Translations under genes and position numbers: made by a program
Source: Lentisphaerota bacterium
GTDB taxonomy: Bacteria; Verrucomicrobiota; Lentisphaeria; Victivallales; Victivallaceae
Reading direction: 5' to 3'
Length of the DNA stretch: 64,000 bases
Assembly: GCA_015061725.1 (NCBI GenBank)
Contig: SUVX01000011.1
Location: forward strand, 1 to 64,000
Shown: positions 25,287 to 33,528 of the stretch, in pieces
Position numbering within the stretch: the first letter of the stretch is position 1
How the letters are laid out: the number at the start of each line of letters is the position of its first letter
The notes under the pieces: generated by a model
Told to the model about the DNA's origin: nothing
Databases searched by the model: none
Seen by the model: the letters and a program-made list of their open reading frames with translations, nothing else

Positions 25287-27352
25287 TGAGCGATATTGAT
25301 AAAAAACACGAACACAGCTGCTCCTGCGGTCACGATCACAAACACGATCACAGCTGCTCCTGCGGTCACGATCATAAGCACGATCACAACTGTTCCTGCG
25401 GTCACGATCACGACCACATGGACGGAACCTGTATCTGCGGACACAATCACAAAGAAGAAGGCGGTGTCGGACATGACCGCGCCATGGGCAAGATTTTCTT
25501 CGTCCTGTTCGGCGGTATCCTCACCCTCAACTCCTTTATTCTCAACTGGACCATGCCCGATCTGGAGTTCGCCGCAGAGTTGAGCGCACTTCTGGGTGCA
25601 TTTATTCTCGCGCTGCCCATCATCATCACGGCAGTCAAGGATTTGATCAACGGTAAAGTTTACATGAATGAACTGGTGGCTCTCGCCATCCTTGCGGCTC
25701 TTGCCAGCGCGGATTTCCAGACTGCCGGTATCATCGCATTCTTCCTGCTGGTGACGATTATCATTGAAACCCGTACCGCCAGCGGCGCTCAGCGTTCCAT
25801 TGAGGAACTCATCAAATTGACACCCAACACCGCCCGCCGTCTGGAGGGTGACAAAGAAGTTGAAGTTCAGGCAACAGCCCTCAAAGTCGGTGACCGTATC
25901 CGTGTGCGTCCCGGTGAAAACTTCCCGGTTGACGCCAAAATCATTTCCGGAGAAAGTACCGTCAATCAGGCATCCATCACCGGTGAATCCATTCCGGTTG
26001 AAAAGACTGTCGGCAGCGACGTCTTCGCCGGTACCCAGAACCTGACCGGTCTGGTCGATCTTGAAGTCACCAAAGTCGGTGAAGATACCACGCTCGGAAA
26101 AGTCAAGGATATGATTCTTCAGGCTGAATCCAGCCGTACTCCGGTTGTCCGCATCATTGACCGCTACGCCGGTTACTATACGCCGACGGTTCTGATGCTT
26201 GCATGGATCACCTGGTGGTTCACTGAAGACATCAATTCCGTTATCGCATTTCTCGTTATTGCCTGTCCCTGTGCGGTGGTTCTTGCCACGCCGACGGCTG
26301 TCGTTGCCGCCGTTGCCGCCGCAGCCCGTCTGGGTATTTTCATCAAGAACGTAAGTCACCTGGAGCTTGCCAGCAAAATCACCAGTTTCGTGTTTGACAA
26401 AACCGGAACTCTGACTGACGGATTGCTCTCTGTGGTCAAACTGCAGCCTGCCGGCGGCGTTTCTCCTGCGGAACTTCTTAAAACCGCCGGAGCCGTTGAA
26501 CGTTACAGCAACCACCCGACTGCCGTTGCCATTCAGAAACTTGCCGCAGAGGCCGGACTTACCTTTGACGAAGCCACGGACTTCTCTGAAACCCACGGAC
26601 GCGGTGTTTCCGCAACCGTCAACGGCGAAAAAGTCCTGGTCGGACGCGCCAACTGGATGCGTGAACAGAATCTTGAAGTCTTTGATGCCGACACCGCTGA
26701 ATCCGACGGCATGAGCGTTGTTTACGTTGCCTGCGGCGGAAAGGTCCTCGGCTGGATCGGTTTCAAGGATAAAATCCGTAAAGAGGCTCCGGAGATGCTT
26801 TCTGAACTGCGCCGTCAGGGTGTCCGTTACTGTGCAATGGTTACCGGTGACCGCAAATCCGTGGCGGAATCCGTTGCCAAACAGCTGGCGATTGACGAAT
26901 TCCAGAGCGAATGTCTGCCGGACGGAAAAGTTCTTTTCGTTGAAAACGTCAAACGCAACAGCCGTGTTGCCGTCGTCGGTGACGGTGTCAACGACGCCCC
27001 CGCCCTTGCTGCGGGCGATCTGGGTATCGCCATGGGCGCCATCGGCAGTGACATTGCCATCAACAGTGCAAGTATCGCGCTTATGACCAATGACTTGCGC
27101 CGTATTGCGATGCTGGTTTTCCTTTCCCGTAAATCACAGATGATCATCAATCAGAATCTTCTTTTCGGTATGCTGTTCGTTTTCGGCGGTATGATCCTCT
27201 CAATGGTCGGTGTAATGACGCCGATCTGGGCGGCAGTCCTCCATGCGGGAAGCACTCTGATCATCATTTTCAACAGTGCGCGTCTGGTCCGTACCGGAGA
27301 GGAACTCACCCTTGAGGAGAGCGCCGCCGCACAGAATCAGGAAAACAACTAA
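25286..27352 (+). CDS. P1B-type heavy-metal ATPase with His/Cys-rich N-terminus
   Basis: 688 residues. Residues 8-55 are a metal-binding tail with repeated CSCGHDHKHDH units. Membrane helices follow; the transmembrane metal site is CPC (VIACPCAVVLATP). Catalytic blocks: TGESIPVEK (actuator), DKTGTLTDG (phosphorylated Asp), SNHPTAVAI (HP locus), GDGVNDAPAL (hinge). The last helices read NLLFGMLFVFGGMILSMVGV and LHAGSTLIIIFNSARLV, which differ from the best-known Cu and Zn patterns, so the cation cannot be assigned; the His-rich tail favours Zn, Ni or Co. The protein should export metal across the inner membrane. It is fused in operon with SPFH genes before and an ABC exporter after. Confidence 0.92.
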   Translation: MSDIDKKHEHSCSCGHDHKHDHSCSCGHDHKHDHNCSCGHDHDHMDGTCICGHNHKEEGGVGHDRAMGKIFFVLFGGILTLNSFILNWTMPDLEFAAELSALLGAFILALPIIITAVKDLINGKVYMNELVALAILAALASADFQTAGIIAFFLLVTIIIETRTASGAQRSIEELIKLTPNTARRLEGDKEVEVQATALKVGDRIRVRPGENFPVDAKIISGESTVNQASITGESIPVEKTVGSDVFAGTQNLTGLVDLEVTKVGEDTTLGKVKDMILQAESSRTPVVRIIDRYAGYYTPTVLMLAWITWWFTEDINSVIAFLVIACPCAVVLATPTAVVAAVAAAARLGIFIKNVSHLELASKITSFVFDKTGTLTDGLLSVVKLQPAGGVSPAELLKTAGAVERYSNHPTAVAIQKLAAEAGLTFDEATDFSETHGRGVSATVNGEKVLVGRANWMREQNLEVFDADTAESDGMSVVYVACGGKVLGWIGFKDKIRKEAPEMLSELRRQGVRYCAMVTGDRKSVAESVAKQLAIDEFQSECLPDGKVLFVENVKRNSRVAVVGDGVNDAPALAAGDLGIAMGAIGSDIAINSASIALMTNDLRRIAMLVFLSRKSQMIINQNLLFGMLFVFGGMILSMVGVMTPIWAAVLHAGSTLIIIFNSARLVRTGEELTLEESAAAQNQENN
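25313..25420 (+). repeat. 36-bp tandem repeat coding the metal-binding tail
   Basis: Three in-frame copies of a 36-bp unit encode HSCSCGHDHKHD, HSCSCGHDHKHD and HNCSCGHDHDHM. The units differ at few bases, suggesting recent expansion and possible length polymorphism. Confidence 0.85.
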
Positions 27353-27379
27353 CACTTTTCAGGAGTTTGAAAATACATC

Positions 27380-28531
27380 ATGGCTGAAATCGAACCTGTT
27401 GTCAGGGCAGTAGGACTGACCAAAGTGTTCCGGGATTTCTGGGGTCGTCCCAAAGCCCGGGCAGTCAATGACATTGATTTTGAAATCCGTCCCGGAGAAG
27501 TGGTCGGATTGCTGGGTCCCAACGGTTCCGGCAAATCCACCACCGTCAAAATGCTGCTGGGTCTGCTTTATCCCACCGGCGGAAAACTTTCCGTTTTCGG
27601 ACGCAGTCCCCGTGCGGTTGAAACCAAGCGTGAGATCGGATATCTTCCTGAAGAATCCTATCTTTACAAGTATCTGACGGCAGAAGAAACGCTTGATTTC
27701 TTCGGTTCGCTCTTTGATCTTTCTGCCGCCGACCGCAAAAAGCGCATTGATCAGCTGCTTGAAATGGTCGGTATGGCGCACGCACGCCGCAGACGTGTCG
27801 GAGAATTTTCAAAAGGTATGGCGCGCCGTATCGGTCTGGCTCAGGCGATGATCAACGATCCGTCGTTCCTCATCCTTGACGAACCCACAAGCGGTCTGGA
27901 CCCCCTCGGCTGCCGTGAAGTCAAAGATTTGATCCTTGCGCTCAAAAAACGCGGCAAGACGGTTCTTGTCACCAGCCATCTTTTGAGCGACGTCGAAGAT
28001 ATCTGCGACCGTGTCATCATTCTCTACGGCGGAAAGATCCGCGCGCAGGGAGAACTCTCTGAACTTCTGACTGTTTCGGACTCCAACCGCATCGTCACCC
28101 CGTCTCTTCCGCAGGAAGCGATGGAGCAGATTCAGGAAATCATCCGCAAAAATCTCCCTGCCGGAGATTTCACCGTGGATCATCCCAGACGTTCTCTTGA
28201 AGACTTCTTTCTCAACGTCATCAACACCGCCAAACGCGACAGCGTTGAAACTGCCGGTGTGGTCAGCGGCGGAAAAATCGCAGATTATCTGGAAAAAGGC
28301 GATGAAACCAGCGCCGTTCTTGCCAGTTTGATCGAAGAACCCAAAGCGGCTGAACCTGAAAAACCCGCTGCCGTTGAAGAAAAAGTCAAAAATGATGATT
28401 TGTCAGGAAAACTTGAAAACCTGACTGCCGAAGCCGTTCAGGAAAAACCTGCTCCGGAAGAAACCAAACCGGCAGAAGATCTTTCTGAAGTTGACGCCAA
28501 ACTTGATGACTTATTGGGGAACAGGAAATGA
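27380..28531 (+). CDS. ABC transporter ATP-binding protein with long acidic C-terminal tail
   Basis: 383 residues. Walker A LLGPNGSGKST, Q-loop GYLPEESYLY, signature FSKGMARR, Walker B FLILDEPTSGLDPLG, H-loop TSHLL: a complete ABC domain of the ABC-2/NatA type in residues 8-240. The rest is an additional domain including LEDFFLNVIN, then a Glu/Pro/Lys-rich low-complexity tail from about 310 (AAEPEKPAAVEEK, ending DDLLGNRK). The tail is unlike ordinary NatA proteins and may contact the permease or the following protein. The stop overlaps the permease start by 4 nt (ATGA). Confidence 0.92.
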   Translation: MAEIEPVVRAVGLTKVFRDFWGRPKARAVNDIDFEIRPGEVVGLLGPNGSGKSTTVKMLLGLLYPTGGKLSVFGRSPRAVETKREIGYLPEESYLYKYLTAEETLDFFGSLFDLSAADRKKRIDQLLEMVGMAHARRRRVGEFSKGMARRIGLAQAMINDPSFLILDEPTSGLDPLGCREVKDLILALKKRGKTVLVTSHLLSDVEDICDRVIILYGGKIRAQGELSELLTVSDSNRIVTPSLPQEAMEQIQEIIRKNLPAGDFTVDHPRRSLEDFFLNVINTAKRDSVETAGVVSGGKIADYLEKGDETSAVLASLIEEPKAAEPEKPAAVEEKVKNDDLSGKLENLTAEAVQEKPAPEETKPAEDLSEVDAKLDDLLGNRK

Positions 28532-29961
28532 GGCCCTTTTTCGCCATTGTAAAATTAACCTTCCGCCATGCGCTGCGCTCGCACATCTTTCAGCTGCTGC
28601 TGGGTGTGCTGGTCTTTGCGGTACTGTTCATTCCCGGTACCGTCGGCGCAGGCACTGCAAGCGATTTTATCAAGGTGTCACTGCTTTACAGCCTGTGGGC
28701 GGTAAGCATCATCCTTGCCCTCTCCTCCATCTGGCTGGGCTGTTTTGTGATGACAAGCGATGTTGACAGCTATCAGCTGCACATGATTGTCTCAAAGCCC
28801 ATATCCAAAGTCACGATCTGGCTGGGCAAATGGACCGGTGTCAACCTGATCAATCTGCTGCTGCTTGTGGTATCAAGCATCTTCATCTACGGTATCATCA
28901 TGTACCGTTACAACAACAGTGATTTCCCGAAAGAGGAACGTGAAAAAATCCGCAACGAAGTCATGGTCGGCCGCCGGGTCTATCCGGCAATGAAACCCGA
29001 TTATGATATGCTTTCACGCGAAGGACTCAAAAGACGTATTCTCCGGCTTCAGAGCCAGGGGGCAAATGTGGATTTGAGTCCCGCCTCTCAGGAAAAAATG
29101 CTCAAAGATGTCCGCAGAGAAGTTGTTTCTACTGACGCTGAAGTCAAGGCCGGACAACGCAAGATGTGGCAGTTTGCCGGACTTCCCGAAGGATTGGATA
29201 CGCCGATCTATCTGCGTTACCGTCCCTATATCGGCAAAGTTGCAAGCGAAGATCAGCGCATGACACGCTTACTGCTTTATGTGGGTGTTCCGCAGAAAAA
29301 AGAGCAGAAAAACAATGCCAACGTTTTCGCTCAGAATGCGGATAAGTCCAACTATGACGTCTATATGATCGCACTTTCCCAACAGCCGGAACAGGTGATG
29401 TCCGGAGAATTCCATGAAAAGATGCTCCGTCCGGAGTGGAAGGTCGTCACACCTGACAACACCGTTGTCGTCAGTGTTCAGAACGCCGACCCCTACGGTG
29501 CAACTCAGTTCTACCAGCCTGCGGATGGTCCCAAACTGCTCATCAAAGCAACGGGATTCTTTGCCAACTACATGCGCGCGATTCTGATTATCGCCCTGGA
29601 ATTGATTATTCTTTCGGGATTCGCCTGCTCTTTCGGCGGCTGTATGTCCATGCCGGTTGCGGTGTTTGTCGAAGTGGGTTATCTGCTTTTCGGCAGTTTC
29701 TCCGTTTACATGACCGGTTTGAGTTACATTTCAGGTGCCGCCGACAAGTTCGGTGTATTCGTTGCCAAAATGCTTCTGGTGGTGGTTATCCCGCTTCAGG
29801 CATTTGATGTGACAGGAGCCGTTGCCAACGGAGAATTGATCGAATGGTCTTTCCTCTGGCAGCTTGCCTTCTATTTTCTGGTGTGCAGGGCTCTGCCGCT
29901 GTATCTTCTGTGTATCTGGATCTATCGTAAACGTGAATTGGGGTTGATTGTCCGCAAATGA
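28528..29961 (+). CDS. ABC-2 type permease with large extracytoplasmic loop
   Basis: 477 residues. Three N-terminal hydrophobic segments (about 20-120) include LLLGVLVFAVLFIPGTVGAG and VSLLYSLWAVSIILALSSIWLGCFVM. A hydrophilic region (about 125-345) follows, then at least three more helices (ILIIALELIILSGFACSF, VGYLLFGSFSVYMTGLSYI and the C-terminal stretch). FVMTSDVDSYQLHMIVSKPISKV is the ABC-2/NosY-like coupling region. Together with the upstream ATPase it should form a half-size exporter. The substrate is unknown. It overlaps neighbours by 4 nt on both sides. Confidence 0.82.
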   Translation: MRPFFAIVKLTFRHALRSHIFQLLLGVLVFAVLFIPGTVGAGTASDFIKVSLLYSLWAVSIILALSSIWLGCFVMTSDVDSYQLHMIVSKPISKVTIWLGKWTGVNLINLLLLVVSSIFIYGIIMYRYNNSDFPKEEREKIRNEVMVGRRVYPAMKPDYDMLSREGLKRRILRLQSQGANVDLSPASQEKMLKDVRREVVSTDAEVKAGQRKMWQFAGLPEGLDTPIYLRYRPYIGKVASEDQRMTRLLLYVGVPQKKEQKNNANVFAQNADKSNYDVYMIALSQQPEQVMSGEFHEKMLRPEWKVVTPDNTVVVSVQNADPYGATQFYQPADGPKLLIKATGFFANYMRAILIIALELIILSGFACSFGGCMSMPVAVFVEVGYLLFGSFSVYMTGLSYISGAADKFGVFVAKMLLVVVIPLQAFDVTGAVANGELIEWSFLWQLAFYFLVCRALPLYLLCIWIYRKRELGLIVRK

Positions 29962-31589
29962 GTAAATTCCGCACATTGGTTATGTTCACGGTTCTGGCGG
30001 CGGTCACACTGGTACTGCTGCTGGGAGTCAACCGTTTTGAGAAGCGCCTGGATGCTCAGGTGGCTGAACACAAACTCCGTTTTACCGGAGAAATCCGCAA
30101 TGCTCCTCCGATGGTGATTTTCACCACCGTCGCTCTGGGCAGTTTCCGCGGCATCGTCGCTGATTTGCTCTGGCTGCGTGCCGGTGCGCTTCAGGAAAAA
30201 GGCAATTACTTTGAAATGGTCCAGCTTGCCCGCTGGATCACCGATCTGCAGCCGACTTTTTCGGGAGCTACTGCTTATCTTGCCTGGAACATGGCATACA
30301 ATATCTCTGTCACCTGTTCCAGTTTCGCCGACCGCTGGCGCTGGGTCAACGAAGGTATCCGGCTCATCCGCGATCAGGCAATGTACTACAATCCTGAAGA
30401 TCCGATTATCTACAAGGAACTGGCGTGGATTTTCTCTCACAAGTTGGGCAACATTCTTGACGATGCCAACTTGTATTACAAGAATCAGCTGGCAATCCAG
30501 ATGGCGGGTATCGTCGGTTCCGGCGGCAATCCGGACTGGGAAAAACTGGCAGCTGCCCCCGCAAGTGAACGGGATTTCCTGAAAAAGTATCCTGAAACGC
30601 ATGGCATCTGGAAAGCCGCCGCCTCTGCCGGATATCAGGATTATGCCGCACTCTTCAAGGCTTTTGAAGGCTCCGCCCCCGAACTGCCTCAGAATTTTGC
30701 CGCACAACTGGGTAATGATCAGAAACTCAAAGATGCCCTGCGCGATTATTTCCGTGCAGAGTTGCTGCGTCAGAAACTTAAACTTGATCCGGTGCGTATC
30801 GTCAAAATCAACAAAAAGTATGGTCTGCTTGACTGGCGGGTGCCGGAATCCCAGGCTATTTACTGGGCGACAATGGGTGCAGAAAAAGCTCCCGGCGGAC
30901 ACGATCTTTCCTGTGACCGTATCGTCACTCAGGCATTGTATGAGTCTTTCAGGGCGGGTCGTCTCATGATGGTTGACGAAAAGAACTTCGGCAGTATCAT
31001 CGTCGTTCCCAACCTGGCACTGGTTGACAGTGTGTTTGATACGTTTGTTGAAACTCAGAAAGTCCATGACGGAGAAAAGAATTTCTACTCCACTTTCCGC
31101 AGTGCGCGTATCAACTTCATGAAAGAAGCCGTCACCATTTTGTACAACTACGGCAAGTTCAAAAAAGCCGCAGAATACTACAAAAAACTTGAAGACGAAG
31201 ACGGCAAACAAAAAGAAGGCAGTCTTGAAAAATTCATCATGGCACAGTGGGCTGAAGATGTCCGCGATGCCGGTGTCAAGAAAGCAAGTGAAATCATCAG
31301 CGGTCTGATTTTCCGCAGTATCAGTTATCTGGTCTACAACGATCACGATGCGGCTGTTGCCAACGAAAGAATCGCCCGCTATATTTACAAGAGTTATATG
31401 TCTGATATGGGAAACAGCGAACGGACAAAGCTGCCGCCATTCAACGAAATGAAGAAAAATGTCCTGGAAAACTGCATCCGGGTATTTCCGCCTGCCATGG
31501 TTGAAGTACTCAAGGCAAAAATAGCCGCTGAACAGGCGGAGTCCGCTATTGATGAAAAGTTTTCGGACCAACGAAAGCGAGTAAAATAA
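29958..31589 (+). CDS. membrane-anchored TPR-like protein coupled to the ABC exporter
   Basis: 543 residues, one N-terminal membrane helix (LVMFTVLAAVTLVLLLGVN), then an all-helical extracytoplasmic part. The conserved-looking block GIVADLLWLRAGALQEKGNYFEMVQLARWITDLQPTF followed by YLAWNMAYNIS is a TPR-like motif that I recall beside ABC-2 genes in PVC genomes, without a known function. A second helical region with FKKAAEYYKKLEDEDG lies near 400-415. It overlaps the permease gene by 4 nt (ATGA), arguing for a stoichiometric partner of the transporter. No enzyme motif is visible. Confidence 0.7.
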   Translation: MSKFRTLVMFTVLAAVTLVLLLGVNRFEKRLDAQVAEHKLRFTGEIRNAPPMVIFTTVALGSFRGIVADLLWLRAGALQEKGNYFEMVQLARWITDLQPTFSGATAYLAWNMAYNISVTCSSFADRWRWVNEGIRLIRDQAMYYNPEDPIIYKELAWIFSHKLGNILDDANLYYKNQLAIQMAGIVGSGGNPDWEKLAAAPASERDFLKKYPETHGIWKAAASAGYQDYAALFKAFEGSAPELPQNFAAQLGNDQKLKDALRDYFRAELLRQKLKLDPVRIVKINKKYGLLDWRVPESQAIYWATMGAEKAPGGHDLSCDRIVTQALYESFRAGRLMMVDEKNFGSIIVVPNLALVDSVFDTFVETQKVHDGEKNFYSTFRSARINFMKEAVTILYNYGKFKKAAEYYKKLEDEDGKQKEGSLEKFIMAQWAEDVRDAGVKKASEIISGLIFRSISYLVYNDHDAAVANERIARYIYKSYMSDMGNSERTKLPPFNEMKKNVLENCIRVFPPAMVEVLKAKIAAEQAESAIDEKFSDQRKRVK

Positions 31590-31590
31590 A

Positions 31591-32844
31591 TTGCACGAGT
31601 GGATTGTATTTATTTCAAGTATAACCATTGCCATCGTAACGTCTCACATCTGTTCTCTTCTGGAAGCGGCGATTTTAAGTTTGTCTCCGAGTCAGCTTGC
31701 GACACTCCGTCAGCATAATCCCCGGAACGGTCGGATCGTTGCCGCCCTGAAACGGGATATAAACAAACCGGTCGCTGTCATTCTGATTTTGAACACCGCC
31801 GCCAACACCATCGGTGCGACGATTGCCGGTGCAAATTTGAACCAGATCTTTCATGGAAAGTATATGGGGATATTTTCCATTCTTTTCACGCTGGTCATCG
31901 TTCAGTACTCCGAGATTCTGCCCAAAACGCTCGGTTACCGGTTCAACATCACCATCATGAATACTGCGGCGATCCCGCTGCATATCATGACAATTATTTT
32001 AAGTCCTCTGATCAAATTGTCTTATCTCCTGAACCGTCCGTTTGAACGCAAACAGGTCAAGCACACCAGTACGACTGAAGAGATTTCAGCTCTGGCGGCG
32101 ATGGCGCGCAGTTCAGAAGCGATTTCAAGCCGTCAGGAGCGCATTATCAGCATGGTACCCAAACTTTCTGAAAGAACGGCGTTGAAAGTCATGATTGAAG
32201 CAGAATACATCTCGTTTTTTGATTCGGACACAACGGTTCAGGAGGCGATCAACTCCTCCGGCAAAGACTACCACACCCGTTACCCTGTCTGTGCAGATAA
32301 TGACATCAACAAAGTGTTGGGTTATGTCAACTTCAAAGAACTGGTGGTGACAGACTTGAATCATCCCGGGTCCATGAAAATCACCGAAGTTATGCGTCCC
32401 ATCGACTTTGTTGATCCGGATGACACGGCGGCGGAACTGATGGACAGTTTCGCAAGTCAGCACAGTCACATGATGATCGTCCGCGATCCCGCAACCGGCC
32501 AAACCCTCGGTCTGGTCACGCTTGAAGATATTATTGAAGAACTTTTAGGTGATCTGGATGACGAATTTGATGCGCTGCCCCGTACATTTTATTCTCCCAG
32601 CGAATCTCTCTGGGTCGTCGGCGGTGGTGTTTCCATGATTCAGATTGTCCGCGACACCCATCTGGATATTCCCGGCAGGGCGGAGCCTGTCGGTTTCTGG
32701 CTGGCCCGCGAGCTGGATGAACAGTTGAACAGAGGTCCGAAGTCCGGAGATATGATCCGGGTCAAAAATGCAGAGTTCTACGTTCGAAAAGTCCGCAGAA
32801 ACCAGGTTTGGGAACTCAACTTGAAACGCGCTAAACAGGATTGA
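31591..32844 (+). CDS. CNNM/CorC-type (HlyC) membrane protein with CBS pair
   Basis: 417 residues with a TTG start one nt after the previous stop. A DUF21/CNNM membrane domain (about 1-150, with SLLEAAILSLSPSQLATLRQ and SEILPKTLGYRFN), two CBS motifs (about 200-320, including TLGLVTLEDIIEELLGDLDDEFD) and a CorC_HlyC C-terminal domain (WVVGGGVSMIQIVRDTHLDIP) are in the canonical order. Such proteins are linked to Mg2+/Co2+ efflux. Its presence with a P1B metal ATPase suggests a metal-homeostasis theme for the operon. The ribosome binding site is poor, so translation likely depends on coupling. Confidence 0.9.
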   Translation: MHEWIVFISSITIAIVTSHICSLLEAAILSLSPSQLATLRQHNPRNGRIVAALKRDINKPVAVILILNTAANTIGATIAGANLNQIFHGKYMGIFSILFTLVIVQYSEILPKTLGYRFNITIMNTAAIPLHIMTIILSPLIKLSYLLNRPFERKQVKHTSTTEEISALAAMARSSEAISSRQERIISMVPKLSERTALKVMIEAEYISFFDSDTTVQEAINSSGKDYHTRYPVCADNDINKVLGYVNFKELVVTDLNHPGSMKITEVMRPIDFVDPDDTAAELMDSFASQHSHMMIVRDPATGQTLGLVTLEDIIEELLGDLDDEFDALPRTFYSPSESLWVVGGGVSMIQIVRDTHLDIPGRAEPVGFWLARELDEQLNRGPKSGDMIRVKNAEFYVRKVRRNQVWELNLKRAKQD

Positions 32845-32846
32845 AA

Positions 32847-33455
32847 ATGAAAGATTTTTCTCTTTTCACCCGCCTTGCGGCAGGATTCTTATTCTTGCTG
32901 TTTCTCTGCGGCTGTGTCAACTTTGAATACACCGGCAGAGAATTTGCACCTTTGAAACGGGGTATCGTTCCCGCCTGGTATCAGAGCAAAAAACAGCTGC
33001 CTGCCGGAAAATACACCATCATCGGCAAAGCCGTCATTGAAAGCGGTCTCAAAGCGGATATGGAAGATCTTCAGGAACGTCTGCTCGAAGAAGCCGCCTC
33101 CCGCGGTGCCGATGCCGTCTGTCTGGTTTCAGCTGAAACGGTTTACAAAGGCTTGTACGCCAACGACGCCTATTATACCGGTCCGTCCTCAAATTGGACC
33201 ATGCCTTTCAACCTGACACCGGATGGTGCGCCCATTCAGACAAATCTTTCCGGTGAACGCATTACACAAAACGCTGACCGCACAGATTTTGCCGGAGAGC
33301 GCGGTGCCGCCAAAAGGCTCATCGTCAAAGTTCTCTTCCTCAAGGATAAGGCAGCTTTGGAAAAGTTCCTCTCCGAACGCAAAGAGCATCTGGATAAACT
33401 GATTCAAGCCGCCGAACCTGCGCCCGCCCCGGAATCTGCTGCGGAAAAGAAATAA
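32847..33455 (+). CDS. putative lipoprotein of unknown function
   Basis: About 202 residues from the ATG at 32847, which has AGGA 6 nt upstream; the previous stop overlaps just before it. The signal peptide ends in a lipobox (LFLCGC), giving a lipidated Cys. The mature protein contains PAGKYTIIGKAVIES and LLEEAASRGADAVCLVSAE, a pattern of small secreted YbjQ/DUF4156-like domains where a repeated alpha-beta unit ends in GADAV. The C-terminus is Ala/Pro/Glu-rich. It ends the operon that begins with the SPFH genes; lepA follows with its own promoter. Confidence 0.75.
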   Translation: MKDFSLFTRLAAGFLFLLFLCGCVNFEYTGREFAPLKRGIVPAWYQSKKQLPAGKYTIIGKAVIESGLKADMEDLQERLLEEAASRGADAVCLVSAETVYKGLYANDAYYTGPSSNWTMPFNLTPDGAPIQTNLSGERITQNADRTDFAGERGAAKRLIVKVLFLKDKAALEKFLSERKEHLDKLIQAAEPAPAPESAAEKK

Positions 33456-33460
33456 TTTTA

Positions 33461-33489
33461 TTGAGTTATTCCGCTTTCGGTGCTATATT
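33461..33489 (+). promoter_or_regulatory. sigma70-type promoter of lepA
   Basis: TTGAGT (33461-33466) and TATATT (33484-33489), 17-nt spacer, about 40 nt before the TTG start of lepA. Confidence 0.65.
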
Positions 33490-33528
33490 ATGGCGGTGTA
33501 TTGAAAATTTTAAACCTGAGGTACAGCC

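Noticed and set aside
25139..26596. 485-residue antisense open frame opposite the P-type ATPase
   Set aside because: The sense strand carries all P-type ATPase motifs.
29922..31634. 570-residue antisense open frame opposite the TPR-like gene
   Set aside because: The plus-strand frame has operon overlaps, a membrane anchor and consistent codon use; the antisense product is Phe/His-rich shadow sequence.
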